From the NCBI GenBank assembly GCA_036268455.1, contig DATAUD010000022.1, forward strand, positions 1 through 64,000: DNA of 64,000 nt, written 5' to 3'. Position numbers and translations under genes: made by a program. Positions 24,249 through 33,043 of this stretch are shown here, in pieces; position 1 is the first letter of the stretch; the number at the start of each line of letters is the position of its first letter. A model generated the notes under the pieces. The model worked only from the letters and a program-made list of their open reading frames with translations. It made no database searches and was not told the DNA's origin. The DNA comes from DATAUD01 sp036268455 (GTDB lineage Bacteria > Verrucomicrobiota > Verrucomicrobiia > Limisphaerales > Palsa-1400).

Positions 24249-25433
24249 TCAATTCGATTGCAAAAACCGCCGCGCCTCGCGCGCCACCACCAATTCTTCG
24301 TTGGTCGGTATGACAATAATTTTCACACGCGATTCCGCCGCGCTGATGATCCCCTCCCGGGCGCGGGTTTGCGCGTTCAATTCCGGGTCAAGCAGAATTC
24401 CAAGCTGGTCGAGATTCCGGCAAATGGCCGCGCGCATATCAGCGCGGTTTTCGCCGATGCCCGCCGTGAAAACCAGCGCGTCAGCGCCGTTAAGCTGCAA
24501 AAAATAAGCCCCGATCCAATGACGCGCATTGGCAATAAAAACATCCAGCGCCAGCCGCGCGTTGGCATTGCCCTGGGTGGCTTGCGCCTCGACATCCCGC
24601 ACGTCGTTGTGACCGCCGGAGAGCGCCTTAAGCCCGGATTCCTTGCAAAGCTGCCGTTCCGCCTCGTCCAGCGACAATCCCAGCGTCCGCATGACGAAGG
24701 GCAGGGCGAAGGCGTCGAGATCGCCCACGCGATTGTTGTGCAGCAAACCCGATTGCGGGCTCAGTCCCATGCTGTTGCCGATGGCCACTCCATTCAATAT
24801 TCCGGTGATCGACGAACTGCCGCCTAAATGACAAGAAATCACCCGCAACGCCGGCTCCCGCACCGGGCTTTTTCCTCCATCCACATAAAGATGCCGGGCG
24901 CGATCGGCCACATCCTCGCGGCAGAGCATTTCGGCGGAGCGTTCCGCGATGAATTTGTGGCTCGCGCCGTGAAAGCCCCATCGGCGGACTCCCGCCTGAT
25001 GCCACGCATCAGGCACCGCGTAACGCATCGACTCTTCCGGCGCCCATTGATAAAACGCCGTCTCAAACAGGCCGATCAGCGGGACCTTCGGCATTCGTTG
25101 CGCAAATAATCGAATGCCCGTGATGTAAGGCGGATTGTGCGCCGGGGCGACTGCATTGTATTCCTCCATCGCCCGCACGACTTTTTCGTCAAGGCGCACG
25201 CAACCATTGATGCCGCGCGCCATGATTGTTTTGAAACCGACGGCCGCCAAATCGCTTTCGTCCCGAATCCATCCGCCCTGGCGCAATTCGCCCAAGCAGG
25301 ATTCAATGGCCTGCGCGTAATCGGTCACCCGTTCGACGCCGCCGCGCGTCAGCAATTTTTCCTGGTCCCCCGAAAAATCGAACAGTCGATATTTCAGCGA
25401 GGTCGATCCCAGATTGGCGACGAGGATCTTCAC
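24249..25433 (-). CDS. Acetate kinase-family protein (acyl-phosphate kinase of the BMC operon)
   Basis: The protein has 394 residues. It begins VKILVANLGSTSLKYRLFDF, with the family Asn and Ser/Lys motif, and later has RRWGFHGASHKFIAE, ISCHLGGSSSITGI and LVFTAGIGENRADMR, all acetate/propionate-kinase signatures. The GTG at 25433 follows the upstream BMC-H stop by one base and matches the family start; an earlier in-frame start would lie in that gene. It converts acyl-phosphate (acetyl-, propionyl- or lactoyl-phosphate made by PduL) to the acid and ATP. In PVC-type microcompartment loci an acetate kinase gene is a known member. Confidence 0.9.
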   Translation of the reverse strand: MKILVANLGSTSLKYRLFDFSGDQEKLLTRGGVERVTDYAQAIESCLGELRQGGWIRDESDLAAVGFKTIMARGINGCVRLDEKVVRAMEEYNAVAPAHNPPYITGIRLFAQRMPKVPLIGLFETAFYQWAPEESMRYAVPDAWHQAGVRRWGFHGASHKFIAERSAEMLCREDVADRARHLYVDGGKSPVREPALRVISCHLGGSSSITGILNGVAIGNSMGLSPQSGLLHNNRVGDLDAFALPFVMRTLGLSLDEAERQLCKESGLKALSGGHNDVRDVEAQATQGNANARLALDVFIANARHWIGAYFLQLNGADALVFTAGIGENRADMRAAICRNLDQLGILLDPELNAQTRAREGIISAAESRVKIIVIPTNEELVVAREARRFLQSN

Positions 25434-25434
25434 G

Positions 25435-25713
25435 TCACTGCAGCCATTTGCCAAGTCCGGCAAGGCTTTCGTGCGGACGCGGAATCACTTGCACGCTGAC
25501 CACGCTGCCGACTTGCGCGGCGGCGGACGCGCCGGCGTCGGTGGCGGCTTTTACGGCCGCGACATCCCCGCGGAAAAACGCGGTGACATACCCGCTGCCG
25601 ATTTTTTCCCAGCCGACCAATTGCACATTGGCGGCTTTGAGGGCGGAGTCGGCGGCTTCCATCAAGGCGCAAAGGCCTTTTGTTTCGATCATGCCGAGTG
25701 CTTGTTGAGGCAT
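25435..25713 (-). CDS. BMC-H hexameric shell protein, second copy
   Basis: The protein has 92 residues. The domain reads ALGMIETKGLCALMEAADSA, then IGSGYVTAFFRGDVAAVKAATDAG and VSVQVIPRPH. The pore region GSGYVTAFFRG differs from both other copies, having Gly-Ser-Gly and an aromatic-basic stretch. Its stop is one base before the acetate kinase start, and it follows the third BMC-H gene by 24 bases. It builds shell facets. Confidence 0.94.
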   Translation of the reverse strand: MPQQALGMIETKGLCALMEAADSALKAANVQLVGWEKIGSGYVTAFFRGDVAAVKAATDAGASAAAQVGSVVSVQVIPRPHESLAGLGKWLQ

Positions 25714-25737
25714 AGTTGGAAAAGAGTTGAGGTTAAG

Positions 25738-26025
25738 TTACTTTTTTGTGTTTTCACCGATGAACGATTTCATCAGGTCTTCGTGTGGCCGCGCCAGGAT
25801 ATGGGAACTGACCAATTCGCCCACTTTCCCAGCCGCTTTCGAGCCGGCGTCCACCGCCGCTTTGACGCTGCCGACGTCTCCAGTGGCGAAAACGGTGATC
25901 AAACCGCCGCCAATTTGGACTGTTTTGACCAGCGTAACGTTGGCGGCCTTCACCATCGCGTCGCTGGCCTCGACGCTGCCGACGTATCCCCGGGTTTCGA
26001 CCATTCCAAGTGCATCTTGACTCAT
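25738..26025 (-). CDS. BMC-H hexameric shell protein, third copy
   Basis: The protein has 95 residues. It begins MSQDALGMVETRGYVGSVEA and continues VQIGGGLITVFATGDVGSVKAAVDAG and VSSHILARPHEDL, a typical facet protein with a GGG pore loop as in many hexamers that pass small polar compounds. It is the second gene of the operon, 38 bases after PduL, and so is probably among the most abundant products. A leader of TTTTCCTTCGG-type sequence on the plus strand marks the gap. Confidence 0.94.
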   Translation of the reverse strand: MSQDALGMVETRGYVGSVEASDAMVKAANVTLVKTVQIGGGLITVFATGDVGSVKAAVDAGSKAAGKVGELVSSHILARPHEDLMKSFIGENTKK

Positions 26026-26063
26026 TTGTTTTTTCCTTCGGTTAAGTATTATTGACTAAATTT

Positions 26064-26741
26064 TCACGCTATCAGTTCGCAAGGCGTCTCCGGCTGCAAA
26101 TTGCACGCGTTGCCTTCATCGGTGTCGATGTGGACTTCCAATTTGAACGAGGGATCGACGCGCACGAGCATTTTGTCCAACGCCAATCCGCAGTCCCCGC
26201 CGATTTTTAATTTCATCTGCCCTCCGGCTTTGACTCCGTAAAATTCCGCGTCCGCCGGGTGCATATGAACGTGCCGCATCGCCCGGATGACTCCCTCCGG
26301 CATTTCAAAAAATCCTTCCGGCCCCATTAACATCCCGCCGGCCGTCCCTTTGATGTCCCCCGAAATTCGCAGCGGAATCTCAAACCCCAGGGCGATGGCG
26401 TCCGTGTACGCCAATTCAACCTGGTTGAAATTCCTGCAAGGCCCCAGAATTCGCAGGTTCGAAATCACGCGGCTTCGCGGCCCGATCAACGTTAACGTCT
26501 CTTCAGCCGCGAATTGCCTCTCTTGGTAAAGCCACTTGAACGGCGTCAACGTCCGCCCCTTGCCAAAAAGAAGTTCCACGGTCTCTTGTGTCAAATGGCA
26601 ATGCCGTGCGCTTACATTCACGACCAGCGGGTTCGGCGCGGAGGCAAGCCGGGGTAACGCTTTCCCAAGCCGTTGATACACAGCCTGTCGCACACGATGC
26701 TCAATAACTGAGCGATGCGGACTATTTACGGTTTCAACCAT
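26064..26741 (-). CDS. pduL: PduL-type phosphate propanoyltransferase
   Basis: The protein has 225 residues. The two-domain PduL fold is recognisable from NVSARHCHLTQETVELLFG near the start (zinc-binding His residues) and VIRAMRHVHMHPADAEFYGV in the second half, plus FKLEVHIDTDEGNACNL near the end. It moves the acyl group from CoA to phosphate, recycling CoA inside the shell. Residues 10-28 (VIEHRVRQAVYQRLGKAL) form an amphipathic helix that may be an encapsulation peptide. It is the first gene of the operon, next to the divergent DeoR regulator. Confidence 0.92.
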   Translation of the reverse strand: MVETVNSPHRSVIEHRVRQAVYQRLGKALPRLASAPNPLVVNVSARHCHLTQETVELLFGKGRTLTPFKWLYQERQFAAEETLTLIGPRSRVISNLRILGPCRNFNQVELAYTDAIALGFEIPLRISGDIKGTAGGMLMGPEGFFEMPEGVIRAMRHVHMHPADAEFYGVKAGGQMKLKIGGDCGLALDKMLVRVDPSFKLEVHIDTDEGNACNLQPETPCELIA

Positions 26742-26780
26742 AACCTTGCTCGAATTATTGCAAAAAAAGCCAAATGGTCA

Positions 26781-26822
26781 ATATATTTCTTGCAAAATAT
26801 ATCAAAATATTCCAAAATATTC
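26781..26822. promoter_or_regulatory. AT-rich operator-like stretch between pduL and the DeoR gene
   Basis: An inverted repeat with arms ATATATTT (26781-26788) and AAATATAT (26795-26802), separated by six bases, is followed at once by two direct copies of CAAAATATTC (26803-26812, 26813-26822) and a partial third copy. Both sit between the divergent genes in an AT-rich block unlike the rest of the locus. The ten-base period equals one helical turn, as expected of a site that binds several regulator subunits. Binding by the DeoR-family protein is inferred. Confidence 0.55.
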
Positions 26823-26827
26823 CAAAA

Positions 26828-27598
26828 GTGCAAGCCCAAGCGCGTCAAAAACGGATTCAAGACTACCTGCTAAAGGCTGAATTTGCTTCCTTGGAGGAGC
26901 TTGCGAGCGCTGTAGCGGCATCCGTTTCAACGGTCCGCCGCGACATCGCCACGCTGGAAACATCGGGCGCCTTGCGCCGAACCCACGGCGGGGCGCGCTT
27001 GGCAAATCCGCCCTCGGACGAATTTGCTTTCGCCGCCCGCGACACCCATCAATTATCCGAAAAAGAAGCCATTGGCCGGGCCTGCGCCGAATTGATTGCC
27101 CCGAATCAAACCGTGATTATCGACGCCGGAACAACCACGTATCACGTCGCGAAACATCTTGAATCAAAAACTCCGCAAATCATCACAAATTCGCTCCCGG
27201 TGGCAAACCTGTTCGCGTCCAACAACAAAGTTGAGCTTATCCTTTCTGGGGGAGTCATTTATCCGAGATTGGGCGTGTTAGTCGGGCCGCTTGCGGTTGA
27301 GGCATTTTCAAAAATCCATGCCGATGTTGCGGTGATGAGCGCGGGTGGAATTACTTTGGAAGGAATTAGCAACTCGCACGGTTTGCTCATCGAAATTCAA
27401 CTGGCGATGATTCGCGCGGCGCAGCGTGTTATTTTTTGTTTTGATAGCACAAAATTGGGGAGGCGCTCTGTTTCAAGTCTGTGCGATTTAGAGGGAATCA
27501 GCGGAATTGTGACGGATTCCGGGGCTTCCGCCGAGTTGGTGGGGCAGTTGCGAGATCGCGGTCTGGAGGTAGTGATCGCGCCGCGCGAAGGCTTGTGA
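26828..27598 (+). CDS. DeoR-family transcriptional regulator of the BMC operon
   Basis: The protein has about 256 residues. The N-terminal winged helix reads ARQKRIQDYLLKAEFASLEELA, then SVSTVRRDIATLETSGALRR and THGGARL, the DeoR signature. The C-terminal sensor domain has IDAGTTTYHVAKHL and ADVAVMSAGGITLEGISNS, which binds a sugar phosphate in this family. GTG 26828 places the helix-turn-helix at the usual distance from the start; ATG 26774 would add 18 residues encoded by the operator-like repeats and is less likely. It probably represses the divergent microcompartment operon until a deoxyhexose phosphate is present. Confidence 0.85.
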   Translation: MQAQARQKRIQDYLLKAEFASLEELASAVAASVSTVRRDIATLETSGALRRTHGGARLANPPSDEFAFAARDTHQLSEKEAIGRACAELIAPNQTVIIDAGTTTYHVAKHLESKTPQIITNSLPVANLFASNNKVELILSGGVIYPRLGVLVGPLAVEAFSKIHADVAVMSAGGITLEGISNSHGLLIEIQLAMIRAAQRVIFCFDSTKLGRRSVSSLCDLEGISGIVTDSGASAELVGQLRDRGLEVVIAPREGL

Positions 27599-27608
27599 TT
27601 CCGCTAAG

Positions 27609-28781
27609 ATGCGTTTAATTGCGGGCGTGACTGTGACCAATCCACAAACAAGCCGGCAGCCCGCGGCCTCGCGCGAACACCGTCGTGATCCCACCCAGTC
27701 CGCCCGCGCCCGAATCGGACTTTTCATAACGGTCGTGTGCTCGATCTTGCTGGCGGCGACCTCCTTTGTGTGCGCGACATGGAATCACTTCTGGAGGACT
27801 TCCGCCTCTCGTCTTTGGTATATCGTTCCTTTTGCGCTGACATTCACATTCATCGCCGCGACGGTTATCGCGAGGCGCCATTCGAGCCTTTGGCTGCGGC
27901 TTGCGTATCGCATCTCCGCAATCTGGTTTGGGCTGTTGAGCTTTGCTTTCTTCGCATCCTTTGGCGTTTGGATCTCCGCGGCGGTCCTGAAAAACGCCGC
28001 GGCAGCATGGTTTGGCGCGGCCGTTCTTGCGAGCATTTACGGTTTGATCAATGCATCCTGGATACGCGTGACGCGAGTCACCGCAAAACTCCCCAATCTG
28101 CCTGAAGCCTGGCAAGGTCGGACTGTCGCGGTGGTCACGGATTTGCACCTCGGCAATATGCGGGGCGCCGGTTTCACAAATCACGTCGTGGCCAAACTTC
28201 AAAAGCTGCAACCGCGCGCCGTTTTGATCAGCGGTGATCTTTATGACGGATCTCACGGGGACCTTGACGCCCTCATCGAGCCTTTGAAGAAAATGCGCGC
28301 CCCGGCGGGTGTCTATTATGTCACCGGCAATCACGAAGAATTCACCGCTCGCGACAAATTCATCGATGCCGTTTCGCGAACGGGCATCCGCGTTTTGAAC
28401 AACGAAAAGGTGGAATCCGACGGCGTGCAAATCGTTGGTGTCCACGACGGCGAAACGGACGACCCGAATATTTACCGTGCCGCATTGCGGCGCGCCAGAT
28501 TGGATCGCAATCGGCCCAGTATTTTGCTGGCCCACAGGCCGTCCCATCTTTCGGTTCCCGAGGCCGAGGGTATTTCGTTGCAAGTTTCCGGCCATACACA
28601 CGGCGGGCAAATGTGGCCCTGGACGTGGATTGCCGCGCGGGTCCATAAGCAATTCAATCACGGCCTCAATCGTCTCGGCAAAATGCTGGTTTACACCAGC
28701 TACGGCGTTGGCACCTGGGGCGCTCCGATGCGTCTGGGCACAAAGTCCGAGATTGCGTTGCTGCGTCTTGAGCCTTCCTAA
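27609..28781 (+). CDS. Membrane-anchored metallophosphoesterase (YkuE-like)
   Basis: The protein has 390 residues. About four hydrophobic segments (about 36-150) precede a calcineurin-like domain with all metal motifs: VVTDLHLGNMRG, LISGDLYDGS, YYVTGNHEEF and VSGHTHGGQMWP. Enzymes of this group hydrolyse phospholipid headgroups or other phosphoesters at the outer face of the inner membrane. It starts 10 bases after the DeoR gene on the same strand. Its stop shares a base with the next start (TAATG), indicating coupling with the FAD enzyme. Confidence 0.88.
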   Translation: MRLIAGVTVTNPQTSRQPAASREHRRDPTQSARARIGLFITVVCSILLAATSFVCATWNHFWRTSASRLWYIVPFALTFTFIAATVIARRHSSLWLRLAYRISAIWFGLLSFAFFASFGVWISAAVLKNAAAAWFGAAVLASIYGLINASWIRVTRVTAKLPNLPEAWQGRTVAVVTDLHLGNMRGAGFTNHVVAKLQKLQPRAVLISGDLYDGSHGDLDALIEPLKKMRAPAGVYYVTGNHEEFTARDKFIDAVSRTGIRVLNNEKVESDGVQIVGVHDGETDDPNIYRAALRRARLDRNRPSILLAHRPSHLSVPEAEGISLQVSGHTHGGQMWPWTWIAARVHKQFNHGLNRLGKMLVYTSYGVGTWGAPMRLGTKSEIALLRLEPS

Positions 28782-30214
28782 TGGAGATCACGGGCTCTTA
28801 CGACGCAATAGTAGTCGGCTCCGGCCCCAACGGTTTGTCGGCGGCCATCCGGCTTGCTCAACGGCAGCTTTCGGTTCTCGTGGTGGAGGCCAACGAAACC
28901 ATTGGGGGCGGAGCGCGGTCGGGCGAGCTCACGCTGCCTGGTTTTATACACGATCTTTGCTCCGCGGTTCATCCGCTTGGCGTTGGGTCTCCGTTTTTTC
29001 GGCAATTGCCCCTGGACCAGCATGGCCTTGCGTGGATCGAGCCTGAATTGCCGTTGGCGCATCCGTTGGATAACGGCATTGCCGCGACCCTTCATCATAG
29101 TGTTGCGGACACCGCAGAGGCGCTTGGCGAGGATGGCCCGGCTTATGAGCGTCTTATCGCCCCGTTGGTTTCGGATTGGCAAAACTTGAGCGCGGAATTC
29201 CTGCAACCAATGCTTCATTTTCCCAAACGCCCATTCCGAATGGCCCGGTTTGGCTTGCTCGCCTTGCGTTCCGCATCGGGATTGGCAAACCGGTGGTTTC
29301 ATGCCGCCCCGGCGCGCGCATTGTTTGCGGGATTGGCGGCCCATTCGTTTCTTCCGATGGAACAACTGGCTTCGGCGTCGTTCGGGTTGGTTCTCGGCAT
29401 GGCTGGTCATTCCGTTGGCTGGCCCTTTCCGCGCGGCGGGTCACAAAAGATTTCCGGCGCCCTGGCCGGATGTCTGCTCTCGCTGGGGGGAAAGATTGTC
29501 ACGGGCTGCCGCGTCGAACGTCTCTCCCAATTGCCAGCGGCCCGCGCCGTGTTGTTCGACGTGACCCCGCGCCAGTTGCTCCGCATTGCCGGTGAAAAAC
29601 TTCCCGCAAGCTATCGCAGCCGTTTAGAAAAATTCCGGTACGGCCCTGGAATTTTCAAAATAGATTACGCCCTCGATGGATCGATTCCGTGGACCGCGGA
29701 ATCATGCGCGCGCGCCGGAACCGTTCACATCGGCGGCACGCTCGAAGAAGTCGCCGCGGCGGAGCGCGAAGCCGTGCAGGGCGAGATTCCGGAGCGTCCA
29801 TTTGTGCTGCTGGCGCAACCGAGTTTGTTCGATCCGACGCGGTGTCCCGCCCGGCGACACGTGGCTTGGGCGTATTGCCACGTGCCGAACGGTTCGACGT
29901 TGGACATGACGAGCCGGATCGAGAATCAAATCGAACGTTTTGCGCCTGGTTTTCGCGATCGTGTCTTGGCGCGACACACCTCGAATTGCGCGCAATTGGA
30001 AATGAAGAACGCTAATTTATTGGGCGGCTCGATTGGCGGCGGCGAAAACGATCTCTGGCAGTTGCTCGCCCGTCCGATTCTGAGCTTCACACCTTACAAA
30101 ATTCCCGTTCCTGGTCTTTATCTCTGTTCGTCGAGCACCCCGCCCGGCGGCGGAGTCCACGGAATGTGCGGGTATTACGCTGCTGAGGCGGCCATTCGTG
30201 ATTGCTTCAAATGA
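28781..30214 (+). CDS. FAD-dependent oxidoreductase, phytoene desaturase/PYROXD2-like
   Basis: The protein has 477 residues. The FAD-binding start is DAIVVGSGPNGLSAAIRLA, then VVEANETIGGGARSGEL, and the end is LYLCSSSTPPGGGVHGMCGYYAA, the C-terminal FAD motif of the phytoene desaturase family. Members desaturate or isomerise carotenoids or other lipids, but this branch is not assigned a substrate. It overlaps the converging glycosyltransferase gene by about 40 bases at the 3' end and is coupled to the phosphoesterase upstream. Confidence 0.87.
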   Translation: MEITGSYDAIVVGSGPNGLSAAIRLAQRQLSVLVVEANETIGGGARSGELTLPGFIHDLCSAVHPLGVGSPFFRQLPLDQHGLAWIEPELPLAHPLDNGIAATLHHSVADTAEALGEDGPAYERLIAPLVSDWQNLSAEFLQPMLHFPKRPFRMARFGLLALRSASGLANRWFHAAPARALFAGLAAHSFLPMEQLASASFGLVLGMAGHSVGWPFPRGGSQKISGALAGCLLSLGGKIVTGCRVERLSQLPAARAVLFDVTPRQLLRIAGEKLPASYRSRLEKFRYGPGIFKIDYALDGSIPWTAESCARAGTVHIGGTLEEVAAAEREAVQGEIPERPFVLLAQPSLFDPTRCPARRHVAWAYCHVPNGSTLDMTSRIENQIERFAPGFRDRVLARHTSNCAQLEMKNANLLGGSIGGGENDLWQLLARPILSFTPYKIPVPGLYLCSSSTPPGGGVHGMCGYYAAEAAIRDCFK

Positions 30215-31092
30215 TCCCAAACCATCTCGACAGGCAAATGAGCCAAACCGCGAGGGTGCCGTATCAATTCCACTAGATCACTCGCCGGTCGCCACGTTTT
30301 CTCTGATGTCTTACCCCATAGTACCAATCCCGGCAAACCCAGCGCGGCGGCGAGATGGCTTATTCCCGAATCATGCCCGATAAATCCGCCGCAGGATTTC
30401 ATTCTCCGCGCGAGCGTAACCAATGGCAAGTCCTGCGCAATCTCGGCCCGTTCCGACGGCACAACGTCCGCAAGCCGCCGGCACCGCAAGCCTTCCGCTT
30501 CGCCTCCGACAAGAAGAAATCTCAATTTGGACTTAGCCGAAAGAAGTTTCAGAAGCTCGCTCCACGCATTTTCCGGCCAATTTTTTCGTTCGCTCCCGCT
30601 TCCAGGGTGCAGCGCGAGGCGATCTTTTTCGATGCTTTCCGCCTGGATTGGCAATCGAGGCCGGGGATCAGCATCGCAAATGCCGAGGACTTCAAGGGGC
30701 CGGAGCAAAAGCTCGGTCGCGTGCGAGTTCAACGACTCGTCGGGACGATGCGGCCCGGCGACGAATTGCGCCGCAGTGCAATCCGCAATGTTGTGTTGGA
30801 AAATATGTTGCGGGTCGTACGCATAGGAAACAATCAGTTCAAAGTTCCTAAAATATTCCACAGCCTCCTGCGGCCGCTCCCCGTTGCGGACAAAAAAACC
30901 GGCGAGGGCAGGGGACTCAAGCGGCGAGACAGCGGCGGCCAATCCGCCCGCAACGGCCAGCGAAGCGATTCGCGGATAGCCGAGAATTTCAATGGAGCGC
31001 CCTGGAAATTTGCCGCGCAACGCCGCCAGCGCCGGAAGCGTCAAAACGAAATCTCCCAGCGCCCCTCCGCGAATGACCAGAATTTTTCGCAT
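30175..31092 (-). CDS. Family 9 glycosyltransferase (ADP-heptose:LPS heptosyltransferase-like)
   Basis: The protein has 305 residues. It begins KILVIRGGALGDFVLTLPAL, the nucleotide-sugar transferase start seen in WaaC/WaaF/WaaQ, and later has LHPGSGSERKNWPENAWSELL and GHDSGISHLAAALGLPGLVLWG, the sugar-nucleotide site of GT9 enzymes. It would add heptose or a related sugar to lipopolysaccharide or another glycolipid at the inner membrane. It is shorter than typical WaaC, so the acceptor may differ. Its 3' end overlaps the converging FAD enzyme gene. Confidence 0.88.
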   Translation of the reverse strand: MRKILVIRGGALGDFVLTLPALAALRGKFPGRSIEILGYPRIASLAVAGGLAAAVSPLESPALAGFFVRNGERPQEAVEYFRNFELIVSYAYDPQHIFQHNIADCTAAQFVAGPHRPDESLNSHATELLLRPLEVLGICDADPRPRLPIQAESIEKDRLALHPGSGSERKNWPENAWSELLKLLSAKSKLRFLLVGGEAEGLRCRRLADVVPSERAEIAQDLPLVTLARRMKSCGGFIGHDSGISHLAAALGLPGLVLWGKTSEKTWRPASDLVELIRHPRGLAHLPVEMVWDHLKQSRMAASAA

Positions 31093-31139
31093 TTGTTACT
31101 GTTGCTTATAAAACGCGTCGATGGTAGTCTCTGTGTTCG

Positions 31140-32039
31140 ATGAACTCCAATGGGATTAGTCGTCGTAGTTTTCTGGCACGTTCAGCCGCAGGATCATTAT
31201 TGCTGTCGCAAGGAGGATTGCTCCGCGCGGCCGCTCCCGCCCGCAGAACCGCTGCCGATCAAGTCACTCTTGGCAATACCGGCATCCGGTTGAGCCGCCT
31301 CGGCTTCGGCACCGGAAGCAACAGCGGGCACACTCAGCGGGACATGGGCAAGGACGATTTCGTCAGTCTCATTCATTATGCCTACGATCACGGCATCACG
31401 TACTTCGATTGCGCCCAGGCATACGCCACCTTTGATTGGATGGCCGACGCCATCAAGGGTCTTCCGCGCGAGAAACTTTTTATTCAGTCCAAAATCGATC
31501 ATCGTCCGGACGACATTCTCGCGCTGATCGATCATCACCGCAAAGTGTTCGACATCGATTATGTGGACAGCATGTTGATCCATTGCATGACCCACAAGAA
31601 TTGGCCCGAAGACTGGAAACGAATCCGGGACGGATACGATCAGGCGCAGGAAAAAAAGTGGATTCGCGCCAAGGGCGTTTCGTGCCATAGCTTGCCGGCG
31701 TTAACCGACGCCGTCGAATCGGATTGGCCGGAAGTCCATTTGGTGCGGGTCAACCCCCAGGGCGCTTTCATGGACGGTCCCGAGCAAAATTATAATATGG
31801 TGAACAACGATGTCGCGCCGGTCCTGGAGCAATTGAAAATCATGCATGCCAAAGGGCGCGGCGTCATCGGCATGAAGATGGTCGGCAACGGCACATTTGT
31901 GAAACCGGAAGACCGTCAGAAAGCAATGCGTTTTGCCATGTCGCGGCCCGAAATCAACGCGATCGTCGTGGGATTCAAAAACCGTTCCGAAGTGGACGAG
32001 GCAATCACCCGCGTCAACACCGCGCTTGCCGAATTTTAG
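31140..32039 (+). CDS. Aldo/keto reductase with Tat signal
   Basis: The protein has 299 residues. The N terminus SRRSFLARSAAGSLLLSQGG is a twin-arginine export signal. The barrel has LGNTGIRLSRLGFGTG, then FDCAQAYATF (catalytic Asp and Tyr), LFIQSKID (Lys) and MLIHCMTH (His), so the tetrad is complete. It ends with VVGFKNRSEVDEAI, the cofactor-binding end. Exported aldo/keto reductases of this kind are common in Verrucomicrobiota and Planctomycetes with unknown substrates. It is divergent from the glycosyltransferase gene, with 47 bases between. Confidence 0.88.
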   Translation: MNSNGISRRSFLARSAAGSLLLSQGGLLRAAAPARRTAADQVTLGNTGIRLSRLGFGTGSNSGHTQRDMGKDDFVSLIHYAYDHGITYFDCAQAYATFDWMADAIKGLPREKLFIQSKIDHRPDDILALIDHHRKVFDIDYVDSMLIHCMTHKNWPEDWKRIRDGYDQAQEKKWIRAKGVSCHSLPALTDAVESDWPEVHLVRVNPQGAFMDGPEQNYNMVNNDVAPVLEQLKIMHAKGRGVIGMKMVGNGTFVKPEDRQKAMRFAMSRPEINAIVVGFKNRSEVDEAITRVNTALAEF

Positions 32040-32056
32040 CGGGTAGTATTGATGGC

Positions 32057-33043
32057 ATGGCATCGACTCTTAGCGTCGCGGTACATTCCAGCCAGCTTCC
32101 CGAGACCGTCCAGCGCGAATTGATCGACGGCCTGCGCCACCGCCGCGTTGCACCCAAGTTTCATTATCAATCCTACATACAATCGCAAAAATGGATTACC
32201 CTTCACAACGCATGGGCTCCCTCGCAAAAAGACGCCGATTGCGCGGGCGCTTACGATCGCGCCTTTGAAAAAGTCCTCGAACTTCTCCTTCCGCGCCGGT
32301 TGCAGGTGATCGGCCTTGGTTGTGGCGCCGGAGAAAAAGAAGCGCGTCTGCTGGCTCTTTTGGCGCAGCACGGCAAGGCGCTTTCCTACAACCCATGCGA
32401 TGTCAGTTTGCCGCTCCTTTTGACGGCGACGGAGGAGGCCCAGCGCGCCGTTCCCAACATGCCGCACACTCCACTGATGTGCGATATGGCGATGGCGGAT
32501 GATTTGCCAACTGTCTTTTACGAGCTTCAGGACAAACCGGGCCGCCTCATCACTTTTTTCGGGATGATCCCGAATTTTGAGCCAAACGAAATCATGCCCC
32601 GGTTGGCGGCGCTGGTTCGTCCCGGCGACCTTCTTCTTTTCAGCGCCAACCTCGCGCCAGGGCCCGACTACGACACGGGCGTCCGCCAGATTTTGCCCGG
32701 CTACGACAACCCGGAAACGCGCGATTGGCTGCTCACTTTTCTTTTTGACATCGGAGTTGAACCCGCCGATGGCGCGTTGGAAATTTCCGTCGAAGACTCG
32801 GGGCAGTTTAAACGGGTTGTCGCGGACTTTCATTTCAAGCGTGATCGCGACTTAACCGTTTACGGCGAACACATCGAATTTCGGGAGGGCGAATCGTTGC
32901 GCCTGTTTTTTTCCTATCGCTACACGCCGGAGAAAATCGGACTCCTTCTAAACGCGCACAAATTGGAGGTCGCGGGGCAATGGATCAGCAAATCCGAGGA
33001 GGAAGGGGTTTTCCTTTGCCGATTAATGCCCGAAGAGTCGTAG
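32057..33043 (+). CDS. EgtD-like SAM-dependent methyltransferase
   Basis: The protein has 328 residues. The SAM site reads LQVIGLGCGAGEKEARLLALL, then YNPCDVSLPLLLTATEEAQ, and the C-terminal part has YGEHIEFREGESLRLFFSYRYT, matching the late GE-x-I...(S)xxY segment of the histidine-specific methyltransferase (EgtD) family. EgtD makes hercynine for ergothioneine; without an egtB gene nearby this function is only possible. The gene starts 17 bases after the aldo/keto reductase, probably in one operon, and its end overlaps the converging gene by 21 bases. Confidence 0.75.
   Translation: MASTLSVAVHSSQLPETVQRELIDGLRHRRVAPKFHYQSYIQSQKWITLHNAWAPSQKDADCAGAYDRAFEKVLELLLPRRLQVIGLGCGAGEKEARLLALLAQHGKALSYNPCDVSLPLLLTATEEAQRAVPNMPHTPLMCDMAMADDLPTVFYELQDKPGRLITFFGMIPNFEPNEIMPRLAALVRPGDLLLFSANLAPGPDYDTGVRQILPGYDNPETRDWLLTFLFDIGVEPADGALEISVEDSGQFKRVVADFHFKRDRDLTVYGEHIEFREGESLRLFFSYRYTPEKIGLLLNAHKLEVAGQWISKSEEEGVFLCRLMPEES

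Noticed and set aside
18344..26741. BMC locus as a wholly new microcompartment type
   Set aside because: The combination of class II aldolase, acetate kinase, PduL, aldehyde dehydrogenase, three BMC-P and no BMC-T matches the described PVC-type locus for fucose and rhamnose.
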